A stretch of 64,000 nt of DNA from Pullulanibacillus pueri (GCF_014639255.1 NZ_BMFV01000005.1:101554-165553), one strand, 5' to 3'. Shown: positions 8,124-16,782, counted from the stretch's first letter. The notes: a model not told the origin generated them from the letters alone. A program made the numbers and translations.

Positions 8124-8975
8124 TCATATGATTTCAGTTTGCAGGGTCCACTCTAGTCGCTTCACCCATTTTTGTTGTGTCTCTTCATCGGAACTTTGCA
8201 CCTTATTAAGGATGATCCATAATTTATACAGACTATAAACCTTCATCAATTCCGGGGTGTAATGAACGTCCCGCTCCGCTTGATAGGCTTGTAAAAAGGT
8301 TTGATTCAGCTGATCGGCAATGGAGGGGTAATGCAGCTTCGTATTCCAACACGTCCAAGCTAAATCAACGAGCGGCGGTCCCCATTCTGCCCATTCCCAA
8401 TCAATAGCGGTGAGATGATGGCCATCGGCAAGGACATTGTGAGACCCAAAATCTCCATGAGTCAGAGTCCATGGATGCTCCTGTGCACCTCTCTCTTCTA
8501 ATAATGCCTTACTTTGTTTCATCAAAGTCTCGGGGACATAATTTAAATCAAATCGTATCCTTTTAAAGTCTGCCACACGAAGTCCCTGTTGTTCACCCGA
8601 ATAGGGATGCGAATGAATGGCTGTCGCTAGTAGCTTTCCCATATCATGAAAAAGTTCAATTGAGCTTTTGAAATGGCCTGTATCCAATATCGCTTGTCCA
8701 TTTTTTCCTTCTTTATAAGTAAACACAATTATTTGTTGCTGCTTCATCGAAAAAAGATCTCTTACTTCTGGTGTGAACGCACCTTGATTTAAAAACCTCA
8801 GGGTATTTGCTTCATTCTCCATATCCCCATTTGACCATTGCGCAATTTTCACAACAAGTGGCGGTTCCGTCGCCTCTAATAAATACACGGCATTAGTAAA
8901 TCCACCCGTTAAACGCACAAGCTTCTTCGCTCCATATTGTTTCATTAAGTATTTTTCTAGCTCACAATCAAGCAA
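8124..8975 (-). CDS. Aminoglycoside phosphotransferase (APH)-fold kinase
   Basis: The 283-residue protein has the protein-kinase-like APH fold. It has an N-lobe with TGGFTNAVYLLE (about residues 22-33) and VVKIAQW, a Brenner-type catalytic loop HGDFGSHNV, and the metal-binding IDWEWAEWGPPLVDLAW. Members phosphorylate small molecules such as aminoglycosides, choline or sugars. The substrate is not deducible. A much longer reading frame runs upstream to 9326, but that part lies in dispersed repeat DNA. The TTG at 8975 has GGGAGGG 6 bases before it and gives a family-typical length, so I start there. Confidence 0.8.
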   Translation of the reverse strand: MLDCELEKYLMKQYGAKKLVRLTGGFTNAVYLLEATEPPLVVKIAQWSNGDMENEANTLRFLNQGAFTPEVRDLFSMKQQQIIVFTYKEGKNGQAILDTGHFKSSIELFHDMGKLLATAIHSHPYSGEQQGLRVADFKRIRFDLNYVPETLMKQSKALLEERGAQEHPWTLTHGDFGSHNVLADGHHLTAIDWEWAEWGPPLVDLAWTCWNTKLHYPSIADQLNQTFLQAYQAERDVHYTPELMKVYSLYKLWIILNKVQSSDEETQQKWVKRLEWTLQTEII

Positions 8976-9085
8976 ATCAAGCCCTCCCTTTTTCAAGGTA
9001 TTCATTGAACTGAATATAACCCATTTTAATGGGATCTGGAAGCTTTTTTGCTCAACCCAATGGCATCTTTTACTTTCTTCCCTAT

Positions 9086-9552
9086 AAGAAAAACCAGGCG
9101 AAAAGCATGCCCGGTCCTCATTATTAGTTGGCATTAAAAAGTTATTACCAAAATGCTTCGTCAGTATCAAGTGGATTGGAGCGGAAGACGCTCTGGCTCC
9201 TTCGGGAACAGCAACCAGCGTTACTTCACGAGTGAACTTCGAGTTGTTCCGAGAAAGCTGACGACGAAGCAATACGAGTAGACGCAGGAACAGGTGACTT
9301 TTAATCATAAATACTTTGGAACACACAGATAAACTATTCCAAAATGAGCTGAGGCCACTAAGGATGATCGGCTAAAAACGTCACGTCATTAAGGAACTTC
9401 GGCTAAGACCGTCACGTCCGTGTGACACCGCCGAAGCTAGCACTTCCTGTGCGTCGAACGCCGACCCTACCCACATCGTGTGAGCATGAGGAAAGCGAGC
9501 GTTCTGGAGCGGAAATCCACACCGTCCTGATGACCAGAAACTTTATACTTTC
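9086..9552 (+). repeat. Large dispersed non-coding repeat, copy A
   Basis: It starts AGAAAAACCAGGCG and includes GGCTCCTTCGGGAACAGC, CTGACGACGAAG, GACGCAGGAACAG, GGCTAAGACCGTCACGTCC, GAACGCCGACC and GAGGAAAGCGAGCG, and ends near GTCCTGATGACCAG. It aligns along its length with copy B (21466-22028), apart from the 42-bp hairpin unit and a later insertion that B has and A lacks. It separates yfkAB from the phosphotransferase gene and creates a spurious N-terminal extension of the latter. Confidence 0.9.
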
Positions 9553-9570
9553 TTACCTTTTTTCCTGTCC

Positions 9571-10707
9571 TTAGATATGTGTCATTGTTGGTTCAATGTT
9601 ATAGGCTTTTCGTTTGGTAAAGTCAATGTCCTTATAATATGTATCTTTAACAAGTATGTTCGGTCCAAGACACTTCACAGCTGGACAATGACAATGCGTA
9701 CTTTTGGCTTCGGCAGTTTGTCTCCATTTATTATAGGCGTCAATCAGTCGTGTATCTTTAACATTACCGAAGCTTGGAATATCACCAAAATCGGTAACCG
9801 TTATTTCCCCATCAAAAATATTCACATTCAAACGAGATCTTCCATCAGGATCATTGCGCACTGAGACATTTTTCTCACCGTACAATCGAGACAAAAGTTC
9901 TCTATCTTTCTTATCAGAACTACATGGATAAAAAGGTAAGGTCCCAAACAACATCCATACACTTTGATCACGATGGTCTAATAAACGATGAATCCCCTCA
10001 CGTATTTCATCTAAGGACGCGACACTTAAGGCACTCGCAAAATCACTTGGATACATAGGATGAACCTCATGCCTACTGCAACCCATTGCAACAATTTGGT
10101 CATGGATTGCTTCCAGATGCGGCAGCGTTCGGCTATTCAGCATGGTCTCCGCTGAGATAAACACCCCGCGCTCGCTCAGTGCTTTAGCATTTTCCACCAT
10201 CCGATTGAAAAACTTTTCACGCACCGCATAGGCCGGTTTCTTCTCGAAGGCTCCAAAACCAATATCCGTAAAATCATCAATCCCTCCATAATTATGAGAG
10301 ATGTGCAAGACATCAAGGTACGGTACAATGTAGTCGTAACGTTTAAGGTCCAATGTTAAATTAGAATTAATCTGAGTCCGAACACCACGGTCATGGGCAT
10401 ATTTTAACAAAGGCACCACATAATTTTTCACAGATGCTAAGGATAACATCGGCTCCCCGCCAGTGATACTTAATGCACGCAGATCAGGAACTTCTTCCAA
10501 ACGGCGAATCATCATATCTACAGGTAGCGCATCAGGATCCTTTACTTGTAAGGTATAACCCACGGCACAATGCTCACATCGCATATTGCATAGCGTCGTT
10601 GTTGTAAATTCGACATTGGTGAGACGCATTTCCCCATATTGTTCGATATCAAGATAAGCTTCCCACGGATCGTTTGTGGGACTCATCGTTTGGTTTTTGA
10701 CTCGCAT
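9571..10707 (-). CDS. yfkAB: Radical SAM protein YfkAB
   Basis: The 378-residue cytoplasmic protein has the radical SAM motif CNMRCEHC (CxxxCxxC, near residue 40) that binds the [4Fe-4S] cluster and S-adenosylmethionine. It also has SITGGEP (about residue 81) and a C-terminal CHCPAVKC (CxCxxxxC) that gives the family its name and may bind a second cluster. The function of YfkAB is not established. The ATG at 10707 follows AAGGGAG by 8 bases, and a longer frame to 10746 has no better site. A cre-like sequence, ATGAAAGCGATTAT, lies at 10827-10840 upstream but misses one consensus base. Confidence 0.88.
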   Translation of the reverse strand: MRVKNQTMSPTNDPWEAYLDIEQYGEMRLTNVEFTTTTLCNMRCEHCAVGYTLQVKDPDALPVDMMIRRLEEVPDLRALSITGGEPMLSLASVKNYVVPLLKYAHDRGVRTQINSNLTLDLKRYDYIVPYLDVLHISHNYGGIDDFTDIGFGAFEKKPAYAVREKFFNRMVENAKALSERGVFISAETMLNSRTLPHLEAIHDQIVAMGCSRHEVHPMYPSDFASALSVASLDEIREGIHRLLDHRDQSVWMLFGTLPFYPCSSDKKDRELLSRLYGEKNVSVRNDPDGRSRLNVNIFDGEITVTDFGDIPSFGNVKDTRLIDAYNKWRQTAEAKSTHCHCPAVKCLGPNILVKDTYYKDIDFTKRKAYNIEPTMTHI

Positions 10708-10844
10708 GTTATGATCTCCCTTCCCAAAACAGCATTCCTTTATCATACCATAGGCTTAAAACCCAGGCACCAACCGACCATTGATTTCCACTCTATAACT
10801 CATGATATGCTCACCCCATCTTGCAAATGAAAGCGATTATGAAA

Positions 10845-10917
10845 TAAAAAAAGAAGGTCACTCTTTAGGGCAATTCATCGAGAGATTCGATCATTGCACA
10901 TAGAGTCACCTTCTTAA
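10845..10917 (-). terminator. Terminator of the Tat/dehydrogenase operon
   Basis: AAGAAGGT-C-ACTCT (10851-10864) pairs with AGAGT-C-ACCTTCTT with one mismatch, and the loop is itself partly self-complementary. On the minus strand the stem ends in TTTTTTTATTTC. It lies about 40 bases past the tatC stop. Confidence 0.8.
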
Positions 10918-10959
10918 GATTTACCCTGCTTACCTACCCACGTTTACGTCCATCGACTT

Positions 10960-11700
10960 TTACGTTAACTGTAGTTCCCTTTTAAGCTTTTTCTTGAAGC
11001 TCACAGTCGATAAGACCACCCCTAGTTCATAAAGGAAAACAAGGGGAACGAGAACAATAAGTTGACTAATAAAGTCAGGAGGGGTCATGATCGCAGAAAT
11101 AATCGCTAAGATTAAATACGCCGACTTGCGCATTTTTTTCAGCTTAGTAGGCGAAACAAGACCAAGGGATGTTAAAAACATCATCGTCATGGGTAATTCA
11201 AACAGTAAACCTAATGCAAGTGTTAAAGTCATCAAAAATGAAAAATACTGACGAGCAGTGACGACCATTTTGAATGACATTTCACCAAGATTCATAAGGA
11301 AATGAAAAACAATAGGAAAGACTGTAAAGTAACCAAAGGCCACACCGACTGCGAAACTAATAAATATGAAGGGAATATAGGTGAGAGCCACCCTACTTTC
11401 CGTCTGAGTTAACGCAGGTTTAATAAAGCGCCACAGCAAATAGCTAAGCACAGGGAGGGTTAAAGCAATCCCTAGTACACCCGCTACCCCTGCATAAAAA
11501 CGAATGACATCTTGGGGACCCAGCAATACAACATCATATCCTCTTGTTAAAAAAGGAACAATCTTTGGCAAGGTGAATAAGCTCAGGCAGAACACGAGGA
11601 CAAAAACTCCCCCCGAAATAAGTAATACTTTACGCAGCTCAGACACATGTTCAATGACCGTTTGATCTGCCTCCGTTGTAGATAATACATCCTCTGACAA
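10960..11700 (-). CDS. tatC: Sec-independent (Tat) translocase subunit TatC
   Basis: TatC binds twin-arginine signal peptides and with TatA forms the pathway for export of folded proteins. The 246-residue protein has six hydrophobic segments, the N-terminal HVSELRKVLL (family H-ELR-R), FYAGVAGVLGIALTLPVL, and the conserved FLTSLGLVSPTKLKKMRKSAYL loop. The TTG at 11700 is chosen because AAGGAGG lies 8 bases before it. A GTG at 11730 lacks a site. It follows tatA in the same operon as its likely substrates. Confidence 0.95.
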   Translation of the reverse strand: MSEDVLSTTEADQTVIEHVSELRKVLLISGGVFVLVFCLSLFTLPKIVPFLTRGYDVVLLGPQDVIRFYAGVAGVLGIALTLPVLSYLLWRFIKPALTQTESRVALTYIPFIFISFAVGVAFGYFTVFPIVFHFLMNLGEMSFKMVVTARQYFSFLMTLTLALGLLFELPMTMMFLTSLGLVSPTKLKKMRKSAYLILAIISAIMTPPDFISQLIVLVPLVFLYELGVVLSTVSFKKKLKRELQLT

Positions 11701-11733
11701 TGGCTTCACCTCCTTAACACTTTCTTCCACCTA

Positions 11734-11919
11734 TTATTCATTTGGGGAATTCTTCTCTGGCTTCACGTCATCACTCATGATGTTATTGGCCGTCCGTTTG
11801 AATTCGGATAAGGTTTTACCAAACGCCGATCCAATTTCCGGAAGCTTTTTCGGCCCAAATATAATCAACGCAATAACCAAAATAATAATGAGCCCTGGAA
11901 TACCGATATTTGAAAGCAT
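11734..11919 (-). CDS. tatA: Twin-arginine translocase subunit TatA
   Basis: The 61-residue protein has the single N-terminal membrane helix [19 protein letters not shown], then the hallmark [10 protein letters not shown], an amphipathic helix and a charged tail. TatA oligomers form the protein-conducting element. In Bacillus, TatA-type proteins also cover the TatB role, which fits the lack of a separate tatB. AAAGGAGG is 6 bases before the ATG. It lies 36 bases after the flavoprotein gene and 33 before tatC. Confidence 0.95.
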   Translation of the reverse strand: MLSNIGIPGLIIILVIALIIFGPKKLPEIGSAFGKTLSEFKRTANNIMSDDVKPEKNSPNE

Positions 11920-11955
11920 GTTCCCGCCTCCTTTTAACCTTAAAATGTCTTACGC

Positions 11956-13671
11956 TTAAGCAAGTTGTCCACCACTTTTGTGATATTTCAGGATCCCTTC
12001 TGCAGCACGATAGGCCAGCCCTCCTAAAGTACCTGTCGGATTAAAGCCACTGTTATGTGGGAAAGATGATGCACCGACCACAAATAAATTATCCATATCC
12101 CACATTTGCGAGTAATTGTTGACAGCAGATGTTCCTGAGTCATCTCCCATGATGACACCTCCCGTATTATGGGTGGATTGATAGGTTGTAATGTTGTAGG
12201 GGCCCAGTTCTTGCATGGTGTCAATGTGATCTGCCCCCATTTCCTTCATAACTTCCGTACATTTTTGGGCCATGAATTTCGCAAGTTCCCTCTCTTGATT
12301 CTCAAAATCAAAAGTCATCCGTAACAAAGGATCGCCATAATTGTCCTTATACGTCGGGTCAAGATCAAGGAAATGATGCTGATGCGGCATACAAGCACCT
12401 TGAGCAGCAATCTTTAATGTTCGGTTAGCATATTTTATTGAGTTTTGCTTAAATTCCTTACCCCAAGTGGGTGTTCCCCGGGGAATGTTATTATTTTGTA
12501 TGGGTCTTTCACCACTTTGGTAAAGTCGAATACCTGCGCCATGGATAAACTTCAAGTCTGAATGATCAAAATTATCACCATTAAAATCATCAAACTCCAT
12601 GCCTAGAGCCCCTGCTCCGGCGAAGTTGTTAAACTTTTTATTTTTAAAGAATCCAGTAGCACCACCTTGTGACACTTGATAGGCATAATTCTTACCAATA
12701 ACCCCTGTGCCGGTTGAGGAATCATAAGGTGTTCCGATGCCCGATAAAAGCAGGAGCCGCGTGTTATTAAATACATAAGCGGTAAGAACAACAATATCTG
12801 CGGGTTGCTCGATTTCTTCATCGGTAGTCGTATCTATATAGCGTACCCCTGTTGCCTTTCCTCCTTTATGCAAAATCCGTCGCACATTAGAATGGGTTCT
12901 GAGTTCAAAATTTCCTGTCTTTTGAGCCACAGGAATGACAGTAACTACAGGGTCAGCCTTCGCACCATACTCACACCCAAAGCGCTCACAAAAAGCGCAA
13001 TATTGGCACGCAGCTCGCTCAATGCCATCCGGATTTTTGTAAGCTTCAGATAGATTGGCTGATGGCGCTGTATAAGGATGGTAGTTAAGCTTCTTAGCTG
13101 CCTTTTCAAACATATCCATCTGTGGGGAATGCTTCATTGGTCCCGTCGGATATTTATCTGAGCGTTTTCCTCCTAATGGATTTTCTTCACCAGAGATGCC
13201 GGCCATCTTCTCAAATTTATCCATATAGGGTTCAAGCTCATCATAGGTGATCCCCCAATCCTGAATCGTCATTTCTTTAGGAATTTTATTTTTCCCATAA
13301 CGGTCTACCGTTTGGCTACGGATTTCAAAGTCATAAGGAAGAAAACGGAAGGTTTGGCCGTTCCAGTGAACACCCGCCCCGCCTAGGCCATCCCCCATGA
13401 GAAAGGAGCCGTATTGGCGCATCGGAAGCGCCCGTATTTTTTCATTGTTACGGAAAGTCACCGTTTCCTTCGAAAGATCTTGGAACAGTTCGTAGCGAAG
13501 CGCATAGCGCAATTCGTCATGAACCATATAATAATCCTCCGTATGCCTCTCAGCACCGCGTTCTAATCCAACAACTTTTAACCCCTTTTTCGTCAGCTCT
13601 GAAGCGATAATTCCGCCACCCCAACCTACACCAACAACCACAACATCTACTTTAGGTAACTTTTTCACCAT
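11956..13671 (-). CDS. GMC-type FAD oxidoreductase, gluconate 2-dehydrogenase / FAD-GDH large-subunit family
   Basis: The 571-residue flavoprotein oxidises an alcohol or sugar substrate. It has the Rossmann motif VVVGVGWGGGIIASEL (about residues 11-26) and VGLERG. It has a cysteine-rich CQYCAFCERFGC (about 241-252), which may bind an Fe-S cluster as in FAD glucose dehydrogenases. The catalytic C-terminus includes STHNTGG and SFPHNSGFNPTGTLGGLAYR. It has no signal peptide. Its neighbour upstream has a Tat signal, so hitch-hiker export as a complex is likely. GAGGTG precedes the ATG by 5 bases. The substrate is not known. Confidence 0.9.
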   Translation of the reverse strand: MVKKLPKVDVVVVGVGWGGGIIASELTKKGLKVVGLERGAERHTEDYYMVHDELRYALRYELFQDLSKETVTFRNNEKIRALPMRQYGSFLMGDGLGGAGVHWNGQTFRFLPYDFEIRSQTVDRYGKNKIPKEMTIQDWGITYDELEPYMDKFEKMAGISGEENPLGGKRSDKYPTGPMKHSPQMDMFEKAAKKLNYHPYTAPSANLSEAYKNPDGIERAACQYCAFCERFGCEYGAKADPVVTVIPVAQKTGNFELRTHSNVRRILHKGGKATGVRYIDTTTDEEIEQPADIVVLTAYVFNNTRLLLLSGIGTPYDSSTGTGVIGKNYAYQVSQGGATGFFKNKKFNNFAGAGALGMEFDDFNGDNFDHSDLKFIHGAGIRLYQSGERPIQNNNIPRGTPTWGKEFKQNSIKYANRTLKIAAQGACMPHQHHFLDLDPTYKDNYGDPLLRMTFDFENQERELAKFMAQKCTEVMKEMGADHIDTMQELGPYNITTYQSTHNTGGVIMGDDSGTSAVNNYSQMWDMDNLFVVGASSFPHNSGFNPTGTLGGLAYRAAEGILKYHKSGGQLA

Positions 13672-13694
13672 ACTCTCACCTCATTTCATAGTTT

Positions 13695-14462
13695 TTACAT
13701 GTGATCTTGAAGACTTTGAGGTTTGATTTTCTGAAAATCTTTATCAATGATATTGGTATAGCCCATTTGATCTCCGGGATATTCCCTCATGCTCCATCCC
13801 GCCATATCCTTATTTCCACCATATAAGGGATCACTGTAGGCTCCTTCCAATACGCTACTCCGCAACATGTCAAAAAAACCGCTTGGTGAAATGGTTGTTA
13901 AATTCACCTTATCTCCTTCAAAATCTTTTAACACCTTGTCCTGTTGATCTTCAGTAAGATCCTCAAAATTCTTTTTATACTTTGATTGGCTATAGTTTTG
14001 CATCTCTTTTAAACCAATTCTAAAGATCTCTCGTCTTCGCATTCTACCTTGATAGCCTTGGGATTTTTCTCCGTGATAGAAGGGCGGTTGCATGTAATCT
14101 CTCGCATTAAATCCCCAAGAACCGGCTAATTGATGGTCTATGTAATATCCCACACCTAAGTCTTTCGCACCGGGACCGTTTTCATCTGTTGGAAAAATCC
14201 GTTCCACAGCAGCTTCAACTGTCTTGAACTCTGCCTGCGTAAAGAACATCAAAGCATGATTATAATCTTTTCTTGTTTCCTTTTGAGCTGCATTTTGCGT
14301 CTTATTATCATGCTTAGTGCCACCCCAAGGAATTAAACCGCCCGCAACACCGCCTACCACGAGACCACCTGCGGCTAGACCAGAATTTTTAATAAATCGT
14401 CGACGAGACATTCTCTGTTCTTCTGTCAATTCTTTTTCATTCTTATTATTTTCATCTGCCAA
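13695..14462 (-). CDS. Gluconate 2-dehydrogenase subunit 3-like protein with Tat signal
   Basis: This 255-residue small subunit partners GMC flavoproteins in membrane or exported dehydrogenases. A twin-arginine signal, MSRRRFIKNSGLAAGG, starts near residue 18 and is followed by a hydrophobic glycine-rich stretch. The mature part has the subunit-3 pattern (TQAEFKTVEAAVERIFPTDENGPGA, then YIDHQLAGSWG). The TTG at 14462 has AGGAGG 8 bases upstream. The GTG at 14471 overlaps that site and is rejected. It is the first gene of an operon that continues with the flavoprotein, tatA and tatC. Confidence 0.88.
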   Translation of the reverse strand: MADENNKNEKELTEEQRMSRRRFIKNSGLAAGGLVVGGVAGGLIPWGGTKHDNKTQNAAQKETRKDYNHALMFFTQAEFKTVEAAVERIFPTDENGPGAKDLGVGYYIDHQLAGSWGFNARDYMQPPFYHGEKSQGYQGRMRRREIFRIGLKEMQNYSQSKYKKNFEDLTEDQQDKVLKDFEGDKVNLTTISPSGFFDMLRSSVLEGAYSDPLYGGNKDMAGWSMREYPGDQMGYTNIIDKDFQKIKPQSLQDHM

Positions 14463-14577
14463 AGCGCTCACCTCCTGCGGCTTATTATGTCACCAAAGAA
14501 AATATTCATGCATGTGAATAAAAAAAATGGGCAAGCTACCAGTAACTTTTGTTAGCTTAGTAAGGGAGGTTCTTAGA

Positions 14578-15264
14578 ATGAAAATGAAAGGAAAAAAAGT
14601 ATTGATCGTTCCTCTTCTCGGTGCAGCAACCTTATTATCTGCATGCTCAGCCCAGAATCCTAATGGTGCATCAGCAAATGACAGTACACCTGACACTCAC
14701 TTAACCAATGTTGCCGACCAAGGAACAAAAGACAAAGATTTAAGCGATAGCTCGATCATCCCAAGTGAAACCAGTGACAAAACACGAACAACGAACAAAG
14801 ATGGGTCGAGTTACAAAGGTCTAGGCCAAGACATTTATGGTTCAATTGGGAGCTCCGGTATTCATGAAGGAGGAATTTCCTCTTATTTTGAGTCTATTTT
14901 AGAGGGGCAAGGCATTACCGGGGTAAAAGTTTTCGTTGTTGATGATGCCGTTGTGCTTGCACGGGCTAAATCTGAAAATACTTCGAGTCAATATAGTAAT
15001 GCCCAACGTCATCTTTTGAGTAACACAAGTGGCATGTCAGGGAAGGGCGAGGTTCAGGGAACTGAAGGCAAAGAGGTGAGTACCGATAACTTAGATCAAG
15101 CAAGTAAAAGTATTCGCAAAATGTTTAATGGAAATGTTAAAATCCTCACAGCGACCGATCCCAAAGTGCCCGATCTAGTTGAAAAAGTGAAGGCAGACCT
15201 TGAATCCTCATCTTATGAAGCTGCCTCAAGAGATTTGTTGACACTTTTGAATATGACAAAGTAA
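14578..15264 (+). CDS. YhcN/YlaJ family sporulation lipoprotein
   Basis: The 228-residue precursor has a lipoprotein signal ending LLSAC (Cys23), a Ser/Asn/Asp-rich linker, and a C-terminal YhcN/YlaJ domain containing KVFVVDDAVVLARA and VKILTATDPKVPDLVEKV. Family members are found in the spore inner membrane of Bacillus. AAGGGAGG lies 7 bases before the ATG at 14578. An ATG at 14527 has none. It is divergent from the Tat operon, with a shared 115-bp control region that contains ATTCA-6-TGAAT (14504-14519). Confidence 0.85.
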   Translation: MKMKGKKVLIVPLLGAATLLSACSAQNPNGASANDSTPDTHLTNVADQGTKDKDLSDSSIIPSETSDKTRTTNKDGSSYKGLGQDIYGSIGSSGIHEGGISSYFESILEGQGITGVKVFVVDDAVVLARAKSENTSSQYSNAQRHLLSNTSGMSGKGEVQGTEGKEVSTDNLDQASKSIRKMFNGNVKILTATDPKVPDLVEKVKADLESSSYEAASRDLLTLLNMTK

Positions 15265-15360
15265 GATTGGATATTGCTTTTTTGGGTATTCTACCGAATA
15301 TGAGGTCTAAAAACAGTATTTGACTTCAATTTCTACTATCTCAACATGGAGGGTTATATC

Positions 15361-15714
15361 ATGAAACAAATCATGGTCCTTATTAGTGGCTTTATCCTGG
15401 CAATAGGGATAACAGCTTGTGGCGGTAATGACAACAATGATAATGATAACAACAATAAAAACAGCAGTAGTTCAGAAACGAAGACAAGCGTTGATGCCAC
15501 AGCCGCTAACAAAGTTTATCAACAAAATTGCGCCAGCTGCCACGGGAAAAATTTAGAAGGTGCAGCCGGTCCTACATTAAAAACGATCGGAAAAGATATG
15601 TCAAAGGATCGTATTTTAAAACAAATCAATCAAGGCGGTGGCGGAATGCCCGCTGGTCTCATTAAAGGAGACGACGCTGATAACGTCGCCGCTTGGTTGG
15701 CAAGCAAGAAATAA
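15361..15714 (+). CDS. Cytochrome c-551-type lipoprotein
   Basis: The 117-residue precursor has a lipoprotein signal ending GITAC (Cys20), then an Asn/Asp/Ser linker. The class I cytochrome c domain has haem-binding CASCH (Cys57, Cys60, His61) and a likely axial Met96 in GGGGMPAG. It would sit on the outer face of the membrane as a small electron carrier, like Bacillus CccB. GGAGGG lies 9 bases before the ATG at 15361. Its position beside the Tat-exported flavoprotein genes suggests it accepts their electrons. This is inference. Confidence 0.9.
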   Translation: MKQIMVLISGFILAIGITACGGNDNNDNDNNNKNSSSSETKTSVDATAANKVYQQNCASCHGKNLEGAAGPTLKTIGKDMSKDRILKQINQGGGGMPAGLIKGDDADNVAAWLASKK

Positions 15715-15721
15715 CTAAGAG

Positions 15722-15905
15722 AAAACTTGGCTTGCACTTCACAGCTTCACTAGGCACAACCTGATGTTCAGGCCTAGCCTTCATACATTAAGGTTGTACT
15801 TTTACACTTTGTTAAGCACAGCCTGATGTTCAGGCATAGCCTTCACACATTAAGGTTGTCGCCTAGCCTTAATGACGAAAGCCAAAGTTATAAATTCTGA
15901 CGTTG
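15722..15905 (+). repeat. Short dispersed repeat, copy 2, with internal direct duplication
   Basis: Two direct copies of a unit containing CCTGATGTTCAGGC, then TAGCCTTC and CATTAAGGTTGT, lie at about 15760-15799 and 15821-15860. The block ends with GCCTTAATGACGAAAGCC and TTCTGACGTT, which are shared with the copies at 6.3 and 30.5 kb. Confidence 0.65.
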
Positions 15906-15906
15906 C

Positions 15907-16212
15907 AAAAAGAGGTTGAGACAGAAGTATTTCACTCAAAGAAAAATCCGAACATTCTATTTTGAATGAACGGATTTTTCTTTATTCTTAGTATGAGGCG
16001 AATCGCTCCGTCAAAATACTTCGCTTTCCACGGGCACGGCCTCAGCTAACTTTGGAGTAGGTCTTTTAGTGCTCCAAAGTGGATCTTCGGACTCGTGCTG
16101 TTCCCGCTGGAGTCTCCGCATTTTGACTACGCTCTCCTTTTCCTACCAAATCTTTGAACTTGCATTGTTCGGTATTTGTATTCATTATTTTGTTTTGTCC
16201 CAGCCTCTTTTT
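15907..16212. mobile_element. 306-bp MITE-like element with 20-bp terminal inverted repeats
   Basis: The left end AAAAAGAGGTTGAGACAGAA and the complement of the right end, AAAAAGAGGCTGGGACAAAA, agree at 17 of 20 positions. Inside are a hairpin (AAAAATCCG 15944-15952 with CGGATTTTT 15973-15981) and, in reverse orientation, the GGGAACAGC/TTAGCTGAGGCC core of the large dispersed repeat. It has no coding capacity. No target duplication is obvious. Confidence 0.65.
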
Positions 16213-16224
16213 CGCGCGTAGCCT

Positions 16225-16782
16225 TTATCTATAGTCATTATGAATCGGTTGAAATACCTCTTCCCGAGCCTTTCTTACCATCGAAAAATGATAGATATTA
16301 TCATGGCCATGAAGGATATCATTGTGATGATTGATGATACTTTCGGCGGGCAAAATGGCCGTGTCCGTCGTTGAATGACCGTCATGGACTAATGTCACAT
16401 CGAATCCATTGATCGTGGCTGTCCGAACGGCTGAATCAATGCAATGCTCTGTTTTGCATCCCATAATCACCAGATGTTCGATGGCGTGATCCTTTAAGTA
16501 GCCTAAAAGAGGCGTCTCAAAAAAGGCATTCGTTCCTTTTTTATCAAAAATCTGTGCGACTTCAGGAACCTTAATCTCTTGATGGATTTGGAAGCCTTCT
16601 CCCTTTCCACCCGCAACATCTTGATCTCTGACGAATACAATAAGAGAGTCCCACTGCATTGCTTTTTCTATCACTGTATTAATATTTTGGATCAGTAACG
16701 TCGTGTTAATAACACTAGGTTCCTGATCAGTGCCCTCAATTAATTCTTGCTGGGCATCAATAACGAGCAAGGCTTGCTTCAA
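16225..16782 (-). CDS. Isochorismatase-fold cysteine hydrolase
   Basis: The 185-residue protein has the isochorismatase hydrolase pattern: LLVIDAQQELIEG (Asp8-like catalytic residue), a Lys in the central region, and the nucleophile in GCKTEHCIDSAVRTA (about residues 108-122). Members hydrolyse nicotinamide, isochorismate, N-carbamoyl compounds or related amides. The substrate is unresolved. It starts with TTG at 16782, with AGGGGG 8 bases upstream and no nearby ATG. It is monocistronic, beside the 306-bp element. Confidence 0.82.
   Translation of the reverse strand: MKQALLVIDAQQELIEGTDQEPSVINTTLLIQNINTVIEKAMQWDSLIVFVRDQDVAGGKGEGFQIHQEIKVPEVAQIFDKKGTNAFFETPLLGYLKDHAIEHLVIMGCKTEHCIDSAVRTATINGFDVTLVHDGHSTTDTAILPAESIINHHNDILHGHDNIYHFSMVRKAREEVFQPIHNDYR

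Noticed and set aside
8976..9326. N-terminal 117-codon extension of the phosphotransferase
   Set aside because: It translates dispersed repeat copy A. A TTG start with a strong ribosome site at 8975 gives the normal family length.
10743..10803. 15-codon upstream frame (MSYRVEINGRLVPGF) before yfkAB
   Set aside because: A weak ribosome-like site precedes it, but there is no sign of conservation and no leader-peptide features. It is too short to judge.
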